A stretch of DNA of 61,157 nt, taken from NCBI RefSeq assembly GCF_000812565.1, contig NZ_JTAM01000069.1, positions 1 through 61,157 of the forward strand, given 5' to 3'. Source of the stretch: Flammeovirga sp. OC4. GTDB lineage: Bacteria > Bacteroidota > Bacteroidia > Cytophagales > Flammeovirgaceae. The position numbers were made by a program, and so were the translations under genes. The notes under the pieces are model-generated. The model saw only the letters and a list, made by a program, of their open reading frames with translations. It was not told the origin of the DNA and did no database searches. Positions 1 to 8,888 of the stretch are shown piece by piece (positions within the stretch are counted from its first letter, which is position 1; each line of letters starts with the position of its first letter).

Positions 1-80
1 TAGTAATTTGAAAGGATAAAGATAGAATTACGCGACATTCTATTTTGAAATTGATATTATAAAAAAATACTCTTCTCACT

Positions 81-635
81 ATGAAAGAAAATATAACTCA
101 ATTATTGAATAATAGAACTTTGGATGAAAGAAGTGATAAGATCTATCCATTGGTATATGAAAACTTGCACTTAATTTCTGAAAAACTATTTCAAAGAGAA
201 TCCAATAAAAACACACTACAACCCACACTTTTGGTCAATGAGGCCTATCTGAATTTGATTGATCAAGATAATATTGAATGGCAGGGAAAAACACATTTCT
301 ATGCTTTGGGTGCAAGAGCGATCAGAAGAATTTTAGTGGATCATGCCCGAAGTAAAAATACGGTAAAAAGGGGTGGAGACTGGAATAAGGTCGATTTCGA
401 AAATGCGATTATTTTTAATCCAGAGAAAAGTGATATGACTTTGGCTTTAGATGAGGCAATCGAACACCTAAAACAAAAACACGAGCGTCAAGCGGAAGTG
501 GTAGAGATGAAGTTTTTCGGAGGGATGAAAATGCAAGAAATTGCAGATGAGTTGGGTGTTTCTATCAAAACTGTTGAGGTAGATTGGACAGTAGCCAAGC
601 AATGGATCAGAATGTTTTTAACCAAAGAAATATAG
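81..635 (+). CDS. ECF-type RNA polymerase sigma factor (TIGR02999-like), probably controlled by the adjacent kinase
   Basis: This 184-residue protein has a sigma-2 region at about residues 15-95 and a sigma-4 helix-turn-helix at about 125-180 (MQEIADELGVSIKTVEVDW). The sigma-2 segment with LQPTLLVNEAYLNLI and the later RRILVDHAR matches the ECF subgroup annotated as TIGR02999, which is commonly encoded beside Ser/Thr kinases. It would direct RNA polymerase to a special set of promoters. No anti-sigma gene is adjacent. Instead the stop codon is followed immediately, with no gap, by the start of a transmembrane kinase, so the pair is almost certainly one operon. Thr49 in the QPT motif sits where a phosphorylated threonine would be expected by analogy with kinase-activated ECF43 factors; that is inference. 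Confidence 0.88.
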   Translation: MKENITQLLNNRTLDERSDKIYPLVYENLHLISEKLFQRESNKNTLQPTLLVNEAYLNLIDQDNIEWQGKTHFYALGARAIRRILVDHARSKNTVKRGGDWNKVDFENAIIFNPEKSDMTLALDEAIEHLKQKHERQAEVVEMKFFGGMKMQEIADELGVSIKTVEVDWTVAKQWIRMFLTKEI

Positions 636-2924
636 ATGAGTGATAACTTACATGAAAAAGCAACGTCGTTGTTTGGACAGGTGATTGATCTCTCAGAAGC
701 TGAAGGTAGGGCATTTATAGAAAAGGAAACAGAGGAAGATAGTGAGTTGAGAGAGTATACTTTAAAACTGTATCTCTCTTTTTTGAAGGAACAGGAAAAC
801 TTTAGTGATAATGAACCTCAAAAGGAAGAAGTCACAAAAAAAGAAATTGCTCCTTTTAATGATGTAGCACAGAAAAGTCTTAATCTATCAGAAAAGATTA
901 AGAAAGTTCCTAAAAAGAAAAACACCATAATTGTAGTTATTCTTTTACTGTTTATTTCTTCATTTTATGTTTATGCTACTTATATCCGTAATCAGCTTAA
1001 AGAGATGGAGGTCAATGAGCACATTGCCATTTTAAAAGCGAATAAAACAATTCTGAATCAATGGGTGGAGAATCAGAAAATGAAGGTAAAAGATATTGCT
1101 TCTTCTCCACTAGTCCAGAATGCTACACTACAACTCAATTCACTTTACAATAAAGATGGTAATGATTTTTATAAAATTGATACAGTCACTCTTCATTCTA
1201 TCACAGAAAAATTAAGTCGCTTAAGTAAAAGTGAGAATATATTAGGCATTGGGATCATTCATAAAAGTAGTCCGATGACATTGATAAGTACTGGATTATT
1301 GGATGAAAAATCTCATTTATCATTATTCAATGGAAAATTTTTAGCCGAAGGAGCTTATCCCGTTTATATGAAAGTGATTGATGGAAATACTGTTTTTTTT
1401 CCACCAATTGAATTAGATAAACAGGTCTATTATGAGCATCAGCTTCAAAGTGAATACGTGTCAGAGTGTCATTTTGCGACACCCATTATCATTGATGATC
1501 AAATAGAGGGTGTTTTTAATATGAGTCTTGTTTCCAAGAAAACTTTCGGAAAGTTGTTTAGAAGTACAATTCATGGCAATTCTTCAGAAGTATATGCAGT
1601 CAATAAAAAAGGGCAGATGTTGACAACAAGCCGTTTCCTAAAAGACCTTCAGCAATCAGAAACCCTAGATTTCGACACCACAAAATCAAGCATTTTAAAT
1701 ATTGAATTGAAAGTGCCGAATGAAAATGAAAGTACGGCATTGTATAAAATCATCCATCAAGACTTGAACTCTTCTTCACCAAAGTTTAGTGGTACTCTAA
1801 CAGAACCTTATATCAATTATTTGGGTAATGAAGTGATTGGAGCTTGGGTTTGGTTTCCAGCATATCAGATTGGTTTGATTCACGAACAGAATTACAGTGA
1901 ATTCAACCGTTCCATTTATCTTTTCGATTCTACTTTCTTACTTATCGTTTTTATAGCAGTCATCCTTGGTGTGATTGTTATTCGAAGTAACTTCAAATTA
2001 GATATCCTTAGAAAAAAATACACTGAACTACAGGAATTAGGGCAGTATCAATTAATAGAAAAAATAGGCGAAGGAGGCTTTGGAAAGGTGTATAAAGGAG
2101 AGCATCGTTTATTGAAAAAGCCTGTAGCGATTAAGTTGTTGAAGAAGGAATTAAATGGAACAGATGCCTTAGATCGCTTTAAAAAGGAAGTGATGGTGAT
2201 GGCCTCATTAGATCATCCTAATACCGTAAAAGTATATGATTATGGTACTAGTGATGATGGACAGTTCTATTATGTAATGGAATATCTAAATGGTATTTCT
2301 GTAGAAAGTATGCTTGGAAATAAGCATGCGATCTCGATTAATAGAGGAATTCATATTCTGTTAAAAGTCTGTAGAAGTTTAGAAGAAGCACACCTCAAAG
2401 GGTTATTGCATAGAGATATCAAACCTGCCAATATAATGATTTGCAATCAAGGAGGTGCTTATGATATCGTAAAACTATTGGATTTTGGTCTAGTAAAAGA
2501 AATGAACACAAAAGTGAGTCAACAGACTAAAATCAATAGAATTGGAGGTACCCCAATGTTTATGGCTCCGGAACGGTTGCACGATCCTTTTAATGCTGAT
2601 ACAAGGCAAGATATTTATGCAATTGGAGCTGTAGGATTGTATATGTTTAGCGGTAAATATATTGTGGAATTAATTTCACAGAAGATGTTGATGGGACAAG
2701 ACTCTATTGATAACCTGCTGACCGAAGATATTTTCAAAGACATTTCACTTCCTCCAAAACTGATTCAATTGCTATTCAGTTGTATTAGTTTCAATGTGGA
2801 AGAACGGCCAAAAGATATACGAAGTTTGATTGAAGCATTAGAAGTTTTAGGTCAGGAATATCCATGGTCAGAAAAGCAAGCCAAGGAATGGTGGAAAGAG
2901 TTTGATCAATATTCTTATACATAA
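636..2924 (+). CDS. Transmembrane Ser/Thr protein kinase with extracytoplasmic sensor domain
   Basis: This 762-residue protein has a short acidic cytoplasmic head and a first membrane helix at about residues 96-116. A periplasmic domain of about 310 residues follows, with Cache-like character (IEGVFNMSLVSKKTFGKLF near 290). A second helix lies at about 430-450 and a complete kinase domain at about 470-740. The kinase has the glycine loop GEGGFGKV, AIKLL lysine, HRDIKPANIM catalytic loop, DFGLVKE and an APE motif, so it should be active. It directly follows the ECF sigma gene with no intergenic base and is followed by a hairpin. The likely role is to sense an external signal and phosphorylate the sigma factor or its partners. 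The ligand cannot be deduced. Confidence 0.88.
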   Translation: MSDNLHEKATSLFGQVIDLSEAEGRAFIEKETEEDSELREYTLKLYLSFLKEQENFSDNEPQKEEVTKKEIAPFNDVAQKSLNLSEKIKKVPKKKNTIIVVILLLFISSFYVYATYIRNQLKEMEVNEHIAILKANKTILNQWVENQKMKVKDIASSPLVQNATLQLNSLYNKDGNDFYKIDTVTLHSITEKLSRLSKSENILGIGIIHKSSPMTLISTGLLDEKSHLSLFNGKFLAEGAYPVYMKVIDGNTVFFPPIELDKQVYYEHQLQSEYVSECHFATPIIIDDQIEGVFNMSLVSKKTFGKLFRSTIHGNSSEVYAVNKKGQMLTTSRFLKDLQQSETLDFDTTKSSILNIELKVPNENESTALYKIIHQDLNSSSPKFSGTLTEPYINYLGNEVIGAWVWFPAYQIGLIHEQNYSEFNRSIYLFDSTFLLIVFIAVILGVIVIRSNFKLDILRKKYTELQELGQYQLIEKIGEGGFGKVYKGEHRLLKKPVAIKLLKKELNGTDALDRFKKEVMVMASLDHPNTVKVYDYGTSDDGQFYYVMEYLNGISVESMLGNKHAISINRGIHILLKVCRSLEEAHLKGLLHRDIKPANIMICNQGGAYDIVKLLDFGLVKEMNTKVSQQTKINRIGGTPMFMAPERLHDPFNADTRQDIYAIGAVGLYMFSGKYIVELISQKMLMGQDSIDNLLTEDIFKDISLPPKLIQLLFSCISFNVEERPKDIRSLIEALEVLGQEYPWSEKQAKEWWKEFDQYSYT

Positions 2925-2928
2925 CAAA

Positions 2929-2958
2929 AGAGCCAATAAGCATCTACTTATTGGCTCT
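2929..2958 (+). terminator. Hairpin after the sigma/kinase operon
   Basis: A perfect 12-bp stem (AGAGCCAATAAG paired with its complement) encloses a six-base loop CATCTA, starting five bases after the kinase stop codon. The following bases are AACTTTAG rather than a clean T-run, so it may terminate weakly or mainly protect the 3' end. Confidence 0.6.
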
Positions 2959-3038
2959 AACTTTAGAATTATGTAGTATTTAATATATAATAGAGGTAAT
3001 TCAATTTCTTCTAATTTTCATTTCATACTAAATTTTTT

Positions 3039-3449
3039 TTAGTGCTTGCATTCTTTCAAATTCATCAAATGACTTCCTATCAACACAAATGACATAGTAT
3101 AAGAAACAATACTTAGCCAAGTAGGTTCAAAACCGAAATATTTAGAAATCATACTTAAACTATAGATAAGGTAACTACCCCACATGATGTTATTTCTAGT
3201 TTCTTTTGAACCACATTTTCTTGTAGAAAAGTAAACAGCAATACCACTAACCACAATCATGGAGAGATCAATTATACCCCAAATATCTAATTGATGAATG
3301 TGATCATGATGATGATGTGAAGAATGTGAAATCACAGAGCTTCCTATCATAATACCCGATGTAATAATACAATGCACCAAGCATACAAATGATCCAGTAA
3401 TTCCTATCTGATCTGTATATTTTATAAATCTTTTTTGTAGTAAATCCAT
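3039..3449 (-). CDS. MerC-like small membrane protein with a histidine cluster
   Basis: This 136-residue protein has about four membrane helices. The first helix carries CLVHC in the context GSFVCLVHC, the cysteine/histidine motif seen in MerC-domain proteins of Bacteroidota. A loop after it is very histidine-rich (SHSSHHHHDHIHQ), which suggests metal binding, possibly zinc rather than mercury. No mercuric reductase, MerR or metal regulator is in the window, so the name indicates fold only. The gene is alone on the minus strand, divergent from the DUF1989 gene across a 230-bp gap in which I see no clear regulator site. Confidence 0.72.
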   Translation of the reverse strand: MDLLQKRFIKYTDQIGITGSFVCLVHCIITSGIMIGSSVISHSSHHHHDHIHQLDIWGIIDLSMIVVSGIAVYFSTRKCGSKETRNNIMWGSYLIYSLSMISKYFGFEPTWLSIVSYTMSFVLIGSHLMNLKECKH

Positions 3450-3679
3450 AGCAATTTTATTGTAAGATGAATAATTGAGTAATTAACTCCTTTCATAATC
3501 AGATGCGTTAGAATTACTAAATCCCCTATATAAAGAGGAAAATACCTTGTGATTAGACTGTTTAATAGGTGTATTCGATCTTTAGTGTTAAAAAAGGTTA
3601 AACATATAGAGGTTTTATTATGCTCTACCGCCTATGTGAGTGAAAACAAAATAAATGCGAAACAAAAAAAATTAATACT

Positions 3680-4654
3680 ATGACAACGCAAAACGAAAGC
3701 TACAACGCTGATATCGATCCAGTAGAACAATTTGCAAGAGGTGTAAAACCAAATGTTGAATTTTATGAAAAAGTAAGAGCTACAAAAACAGAGAATACAA
3801 GAACTCTTGTTTACGAAGATGTTTTAGAGAAACATACTGGTAACTCTTTTTATGCAAAAGCGGGTCAGGTAATCAGAATTGAGCAACGTCCTCACCAACA
3901 TAATGGTAGAACACAAATTGCGGATATACTATTCTTCACTCCTGACTTAGAGCAATGGTCAGATCACTTAAGCACTACAGCAGTAGCAGGCTTCTCTCCT
4001 TCAATTTACGGTTCTCTTTGGACACAAAGTAAGTATATGGAAAAGATCGTGACATTAGTTGAAGATGAGTATCCTTACGAATTATTAGAAGATCTTGACA
4101 ATGGAATGAAAGTACAGCACATGTTCTTCGCTGCACATTGTTCAAAAGAATACAATATGTGTGCATATGGAAATGAAGCAGTTCATATGAATAGCTGTCA
4201 TGAAAATTTCATTCAAGCATTGAATAGAATTCCCGCTATTGCAGCAATTAAAGATGAGGAGGAAAGAATGAAAAAAGTACAGTTTCTTGCGGATAGAAAC
4301 GACTTGAATATTTTCCAACCCAATCAAATTATCCCAGATGAAGAGGGTGTAACGAGAGGAAAAATGTTCTTGTCTCCTTCTGTACCTGACGGAACAGGTT
4401 TAGAATTTTATTGTGAAAAAGACTTGTATTTGGTAGCAAGTAATTGTCCTTATGCAGATCAGAATCTTCCATTCCATGAAGCAGACCCTAACCCAATTTA
4501 CATTCAGGTTTACGAGACTGATATAAAACCACATAGTGAAGATCACTTAGGCATGGTAAAAGGTGATGAATGGGAACAATTAGTCTACAACAAATTCAAA
4601 ACAGGTGAAAAAGATATTTCTGTGAGAACGCCCGAAAGCTTTAATAACGCCTAG
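3680..4654 (+). CDS. DUF1989 (urea carboxylase-associated family) protein
   Basis: This 324-residue soluble protein contains a DUF1989-like core at about residues 55-290. Features are an early AGQVIRIEQ strand, QIADILFF, CSKEYNMC, a conserved NSCHENFIQAL segment and a late ASNCPYADQNLPF segment, the order seen in the family annotated as urea carboxylase/urea amidolyase-associated proteins. The pairs of Cys and His residues suggest a metal-bound enzyme. The family's reaction is not established and no urea carboxylase lies nearby, so I do not assign one. A small membrane protein follows on the same strand 71 bp later, hinting at uptake of the same substrate. The N-terminal 50 residues lie outside the recognised domain. 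Confidence 0.7.
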   Translation: MTTQNESYNADIDPVEQFARGVKPNVEFYEKVRATKTENTRTLVYEDVLEKHTGNSFYAKAGQVIRIEQRPHQHNGRTQIADILFFTPDLEQWSDHLSTTAVAGFSPSIYGSLWTQSKYMEKIVTLVEDEYPYELLEDLDNGMKVQHMFFAAHCSKEYNMCAYGNEAVHMNSCHENFIQALNRIPAIAAIKDEEERMKKVQFLADRNDLNIFQPNQIIPDEEGVTRGKMFLSPSVPDGTGLEFYCEKDLYLVASNCPYADQNLPFHEADPNPIYIQVYETDIKPHSEDHLGMVKGDEWEQLVYNKFKTGEKDISVRTPESFNNA

Positions 4655-4725
4655 ATATTTGCCATTTCACGGAAGTCTTCTTCTGAGGGCTTCCCTCTTT
4701 CAATCCATTAAAAATATAAATAGAT

Positions 4726-5226
4726 ATGAATACTTCAATCAAAAGTAAAATAGGTTTAGGAATAATCGTATTAGGCGTAATATGTCCTGTATTTGGTCTC
4801 ATTGTACCTTTCTTGGGATTAAGTAAGGCTGTTACAGCTACATTAATTACATTTTTTGTAGTAGGAGGACCCGAAATTTTTCTATTAATAGGAGGTCTTT
4901 TAGCCGGTAAAGAAGGTGTTCAAATTGTAAAGAAGAAGATAAAAAGAATTTTTGGATTACCAGAAGAAGATTATCCTGCTACTTCATCACAATATAGAAT
5001 TGGAGTGATATGTATGATCGCTTGGTTTTTCATTACAGTTGTTCCAGGCTATTTCCCAAGACTATTTGAGATGCCTTTCATAAGAGATAATCTTCTTTAC
5101 CTTTCAATAGGAACAGATCTACTTTTGATTTTAGGAGTATTTGTATTTGGAGGTCATCAAATGATGACAAAAATTGGAGATATATTGAGATGGCAATCTT
5201 GGGTATTGCCCGAAAAGAAGAACTAA
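4726..5226 (+). CDS. Four-helix small membrane protein (resembles 'transporter suffix' domain)
   Basis: This 166-residue protein has four hydrophobic helices at about residues 8-30, 38-60, 92-112 and 124-147, separated by a basic cytoplasmic loop (KKKIKRIFGLPEED). The layout resembles the short domain that databases call a transporter suffix domain, found at the ends of some transporters or as a separate protein; this is from memory of the family. It is probably co-transcribed with the DUF1989 gene 71 bp upstream, and a bidirectional hairpin follows. Function unknown. Confidence 0.6.
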   Translation: MNTSIKSKIGLGIIVLGVICPVFGLIVPFLGLSKAVTATLITFFVVGGPEIFLLIGGLLAGKEGVQIVKKKIKRIFGLPEEDYPATSSQYRIGVICMIAWFFITVVPGYFPRLFEMPFIRDNLLYLSIGTDLLLILGVFVFGGHQMMTKIGDILRWQSWVLPEKKN

Positions 5227-5253
5227 AAGTTCTAATATTGAGTGAGATATATA

Positions 5254-5290
5254 TTAAGAGTGCTTCGTCTTTTGATAAGGCACTCTTTAA
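5254..5290. terminator. Bidirectional terminator between convergent genes
   Basis: TTAAGAGTGC pairs with GCACTCTTTAA around a 16-base loop. A/T-rich flanks on both sides fit convergent use by the 4726-5226 plus-strand gene and the 5374-8730 minus-strand gene. Confidence 0.65.
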
Positions 5291-5373
5291 TTACACTTAA
5301 AGTCTAAGAACAAAAACAGTCAACCTGATTTAGGTAAATACATAAAGGGTATCTTTCCTCTTCATTCAAAATG

Positions 5374-8300
5374 CTATTTTTTCGAATAATTACTCTGACT
5401 TCTAATACGTTGTCCTAAAGTCTTAAGAATCCCTTGCATCAAACTTCTTCTATACCCCATCAGAGCAAGGAAATCATCCTGCTCAATAGTCATCAATACA
5501 GAATCTTTGGTAGTAGTAGCAGAAAGTGATCGTGGAGAAGAATCCAATAAACTGAGGTCACCGAAAAGGTCTCGATTCATTAAGTTGTTAAAAGTGAATC
5601 CACCATCATGTAATTTTACCTCTCCTTCATAGATAATATACATTTCTCTACTCTCCTCTCCTTTCCTAAAAATAGTGGTATCTCTAGGAAGTCTGACCTC
5701 ATGCATAATACTTGCAATGTCTACTAAAATGTGCTCAGGAATTTCTCTGAACAATGTAGTTGAACGTAATAAAATTACTTTTTCAAGTTCTAATAATGGT
5801 TTTGTCCCTTCGTTTAATATGCCCATAAGCCAATCTTTTCTTTCTTTAGAAACCAGCTCATCTAAAGATTTTGATACTGGTAAATCTTGATAATCTTCTA
5901 TTCTTTTTAAGCTGATTAAAGCGGGTTCAATCAGTTTGATATCGTCTTTATTTAATATCTGACCGATGTATTTCATCAGACTTGGAGACATTGAATCACG
6001 AATACTAATTAATGCTGTAATTTTTGTCCAAGTGGTAAATAAAGGTCGGTTAAAACTATAAGGTCTGATAATCCCTAAGGTAATACTCAATGGATCAACA
6101 AGGTTTGCGGAGTAATAGTCGCCTAGTTTTTGCATTTTCATTTCTAGGCTATAATATCCCAAAACAATAATCAGTTTTTGGTAGATCGAGGAAGGCAGGG
6201 TTTTCCAAAGGTTTTTTTCAATCTCTGCATTTCTTAATATCATTTCTTGTTCAGTATATTCAAAAAGACGCTTACTGAAAGAAGTGGCTTTAAACAGTTG
6301 ATCTCCTTTACCTGCGATCATAAACTCTTGGATTGTTCTAATTCCTTCTTCGAGTAATTCTAGCTCATCTTCTAAGGCTTTAGATAGCATTGTGCGTGAA
6401 GGCTTTTCGTGTCTTAAAACGACTATAGCATTACAAAGCCAATAGTAATTTTGAAAGAAACGTTCTAAATGTTTATTCAATACCTGGAAATCCGTTTCTG
6501 TTTTAGGTCTATACTTTAATCTTTTGAGTGCATTGTAGGCAGCCATTCTCATAAATGGCCAAGGGTAATCTACCAATTGCCATAAGATTTCATAGGATTT
6601 AGGTGTATCAATCTTACCCATTACTTTACATAATGTGATCAGATAGACATCTTCTCTCCTTTTATTGACAAATAATTCGTTTTCAATAATATCCAGACAG
6701 TCTTCCCCATATTGAATTAATGTTCTCAGTACGGTATCATTAAACTTATTTTCTTTCAGAAGATTAATCAATAATGGAATATGAATAGGGCTTTTTACTA
6801 TTCCCGCTATTTTTATTCCTTCCTTAATTAATAAATCATCCCCACCAATAATTGCATCAAAAATGTAAGGCTCGCTTTCTGAAGGAGATACTTTTGCTAA
6901 GATTTTTAAAGCAAATAACTGTTGTTTTGGGTTCTCTGATTTCAGCGTGTTTTTAATATAATTGAGTGCTATTGTTCGCTGTTCCTCAGATTCTGAGGAC
7001 AAAAGTCCATATAATGCACCTTTTCTGATTTCCTTATTATCATCATCAATCCAGTCAATGACTTCTTTAATAAATGTTGGATCACTTTTACAAGTGCTGA
7101 TAATAGCTTTTTTTCTTACCCTAGGATCAGGATCTTTTAGAGCTAATGTTTTTATAGCTTCTTCAATCTTAGGCGTTTTGATCTCTTCATTAAAAGTAAT
7201 AGAAAAATACCTTACCACTTCCTCTGGATGACGAAGCATATGTAAAAGTACCGTCTCATTCTTTTTAGGATTGATCATGGTATTTGCTTCCAATGCATAG
7301 ATAACATCCTCAGGTCTATGAGAAATCAACTTATTCACCAAAAGACGATTGACCTCTTGATCGTGTGTTGCAATTTCATAACTTTCAATATCCCTTAATA
7401 AAAATGCACGTCGGATGATAACTCTGTAATCTCTAGAAACAATTTTGGCACAAAGCCACCAAGCTAGCAAAAAGCTAATAGTTAGCCATACAATAACAGG
7501 ACCTTCTCTGGAAGGGGTGTCAGCATCGACAATCCATAAGAAAAAGCCTGATAGAATTAAACCTAAGGAACCAAAAAAGCCTCTTAAAATACCAAAAGTA
7601 AAACCTCTATGTTTTTTCTGAATTGGTCTTAACAAGGAAGGAGTCACTGTTGTTAAGATAATATTTCTAGTAATGATAAACACAATGGCCACCAAAGTAA
7701 GCATGATGGGTATTTGTGGTGGACTAAACCTTAAAACGAGGTAAGTGAGCACCACTACACATAGCAGAATAAGAGGTGGTATGGTCAGTAATTTTTTGAT
7801 ACCTATATCTTGAAGCTTTCTTGAAGAAAAGAAAGGTGTGATTGTAGCCACAATAGCATAGGAGATGATTAATAATAATGCTAGAGCAATTAATCCTTTT
7901 TGAGGTGTAAAGAGCGATACTCTTAAGTCTATCATAAAGAAAAACTCTACAATCCCCCAGACACAAGCCATACAAACTGTCAATAAACCTAACTTTAAGA
8001 CATAAGGGTTGGAGATACCAAATGCCCAAAAACTATCAGGAGTAAATTTCCTTGAAGGTCGAGTTACTTTATCATGATACTCTTCCAGCTGATCATCAAT
8101 GTTACTATTTTTTAGTGATTGCCAAAGCCCCCACCCAGATAAAAGGTAAAGTGGAATAGACCAAAAAGCCATTGCAGATAAACTGAATAAATTAGATCCA
8201 ACCAAAACTATAATAAAACCGGTGAGCTTGGCAAACACTTTAAATGATTTAGCTTGTTCAAGTACCTTTCTTCTTTCAGGTGTGTTGGAATAATTTTCGA

Positions 8301-8730
8301 TAATAGTCCAGTAAGTACAATCTTCGAAGAAAATTAGAAGTTTGATTCCTATAATTAATCCTTGTATGACGAGGTAACCATTTTCGCTTAAACTTAAATA
8401 CCAAATAAAAACACCAATCAAAACTTTTATTAAACTATAAGTGGCATTAAGGTGTTCTACTCGAAAACGGCGTTCGAGATAAGCTAAAAGCCTTGCTAAT
8501 AAGAGGATAATGATTCCACTGAACATGAAAGCATAAGGCAAATTATCAATTGCTCTTTCCTGAAATAATGTAGTATAAACGATTGAAAATATAATAGCTA
8601 AACCAGCTCCTTCTGTCACAAAAAAGAGGTTCACCCAATTGGGGTTTTCCTTTCTCAATAATTGATAGAGTTTGCTAAAGATATTGTTCTTCGGGAGGTA
8701 ATAATAAAGTTTAGAAGCAATTGAATTCAT
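5374..8730 (-). CDS. Multidomain membrane protein: transporter-like helices + HEAT repeats + cyclic nucleotide-binding domain
   Basis: This 1118-residue protein has three parts. Residues about 1-435 hold some 12 hydrophobic helices resembling a major-facilitator or ATP/ADP-carrier type transporter. Residues about 455-760 form HEAT-like helical repeats (for example DPDPRVRKKAIIS and DDNKEIRKGALYGLL). Residues about 985-1105 form a cyclic nucleotide-binding domain with EEGEVKL-type beta strands, FGDLSLL and SSPRSLSAT, the phosphate-binding cassette with its arginine present and Asp in place of the usual Glu. A nucleotide-gated transporter or membrane scaffold is plausible, but the cargo and nucleotide are unknown. 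It stands alone, convergent with the small membrane protein and upstream of the rho terminator. Confidence 0.75.
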   Translation of the reverse strand: MNSIASKLYYYLPKNNIFSKLYQLLRKENPNWVNLFFVTEGAGLAIIFSIVYTTLFQERAIDNLPYAFMFSGIIILLLARLLAYLERRFRVEHLNATYSLIKVLIGVFIWYLSLSENGYLVIQGLIIGIKLLIFFEDCTYWTIIENYSNTPERRKVLEQAKSFKVFAKLTGFIIVLVGSNLFSLSAMAFWSIPLYLLSGWGLWQSLKNSNIDDQLEEYHDKVTRPSRKFTPDSFWAFGISNPYVLKLGLLTVCMACVWGIVEFFFMIDLRVSLFTPQKGLIALALLLIISYAIVATITPFFSSRKLQDIGIKKLLTIPPLILLCVVVLTYLVLRFSPPQIPIMLTLVAIVFIITRNIILTTVTPSLLRPIQKKHRGFTFGILRGFFGSLGLILSGFFLWIVDADTPSREGPVIVWLTISFLLAWWLCAKIVSRDYRVIIRRAFLLRDIESYEIATHDQEVNRLLVNKLISHRPEDVIYALEANTMINPKKNETVLLHMLRHPEEVVRYFSITFNEEIKTPKIEEAIKTLALKDPDPRVRKKAIISTCKSDPTFIKEVIDWIDDDNKEIRKGALYGLLSSESEEQRTIALNYIKNTLKSENPKQQLFALKILAKVSPSESEPYIFDAIIGGDDLLIKEGIKIAGIVKSPIHIPLLINLLKENKFNDTVLRTLIQYGEDCLDIIENELFVNKRREDVYLITLCKVMGKIDTPKSYEILWQLVDYPWPFMRMAAYNALKRLKYRPKTETDFQVLNKHLERFFQNYYWLCNAIVVLRHEKPSRTMLSKALEDELELLEEGIRTIQEFMIAGKGDQLFKATSFSKRLFEYTEQEMILRNAEIEKNLWKTLPSSIYQKLIIVLGYYSLEMKMQKLGDYYSANLVDPLSITLGIIRPYSFNRPLFTTWTKITALISIRDSMSPSLMKYIGQILNKDDIKLIEPALISLKRIEDYQDLPVSKSLDELVSKERKDWLMGILNEGTKPLLELEKVILLRSTTLFREIPEHILVDIASIMHEVRLPRDTTIFRKGEESREMYIIYEGEVKLHDGGFTFNNLMNRDLFGDLSLLDSSPRSLSATTTKDSVLMTIEQDDFLALMGYRRSLMQGILKTLGQRIRSQSNYSKK

Positions 8731-8832
8731 TTCTTATAATTCAGTTATCACTTGTGAAAAAATGCTTCTGATGAAAACATCTAATCATGTTTTAATTTGA
8801 AGTGTTTTTGCTTTCAAAAGATAGTAGAAAAA

Positions 8833-8868
8833 AAAAGCCGAAGCAATTAAAAAATTACTTCGGCTTTT
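8833..8868 (-). terminator. Terminator of rho
   Basis: An 11-bp stem (AAAAGCCGAAG with CTTCGGCTTTT) encloses an A/T-rich loop about 21 bases downstream of the rho stop. The T-run lies on the minus-strand side as well as the plus side, so the hairpin is formally bidirectional. Confidence 0.75.
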
Positions 8869-8888
8869 CAGTTATATATTAAATCTTC

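Noticed and set aside
3450-3679. Possible riboswitch (for example guanidine class) before the DUF1989 gene
   Set aside because: I could not find conserved riboswitch elements or a stable multi-stem fold.
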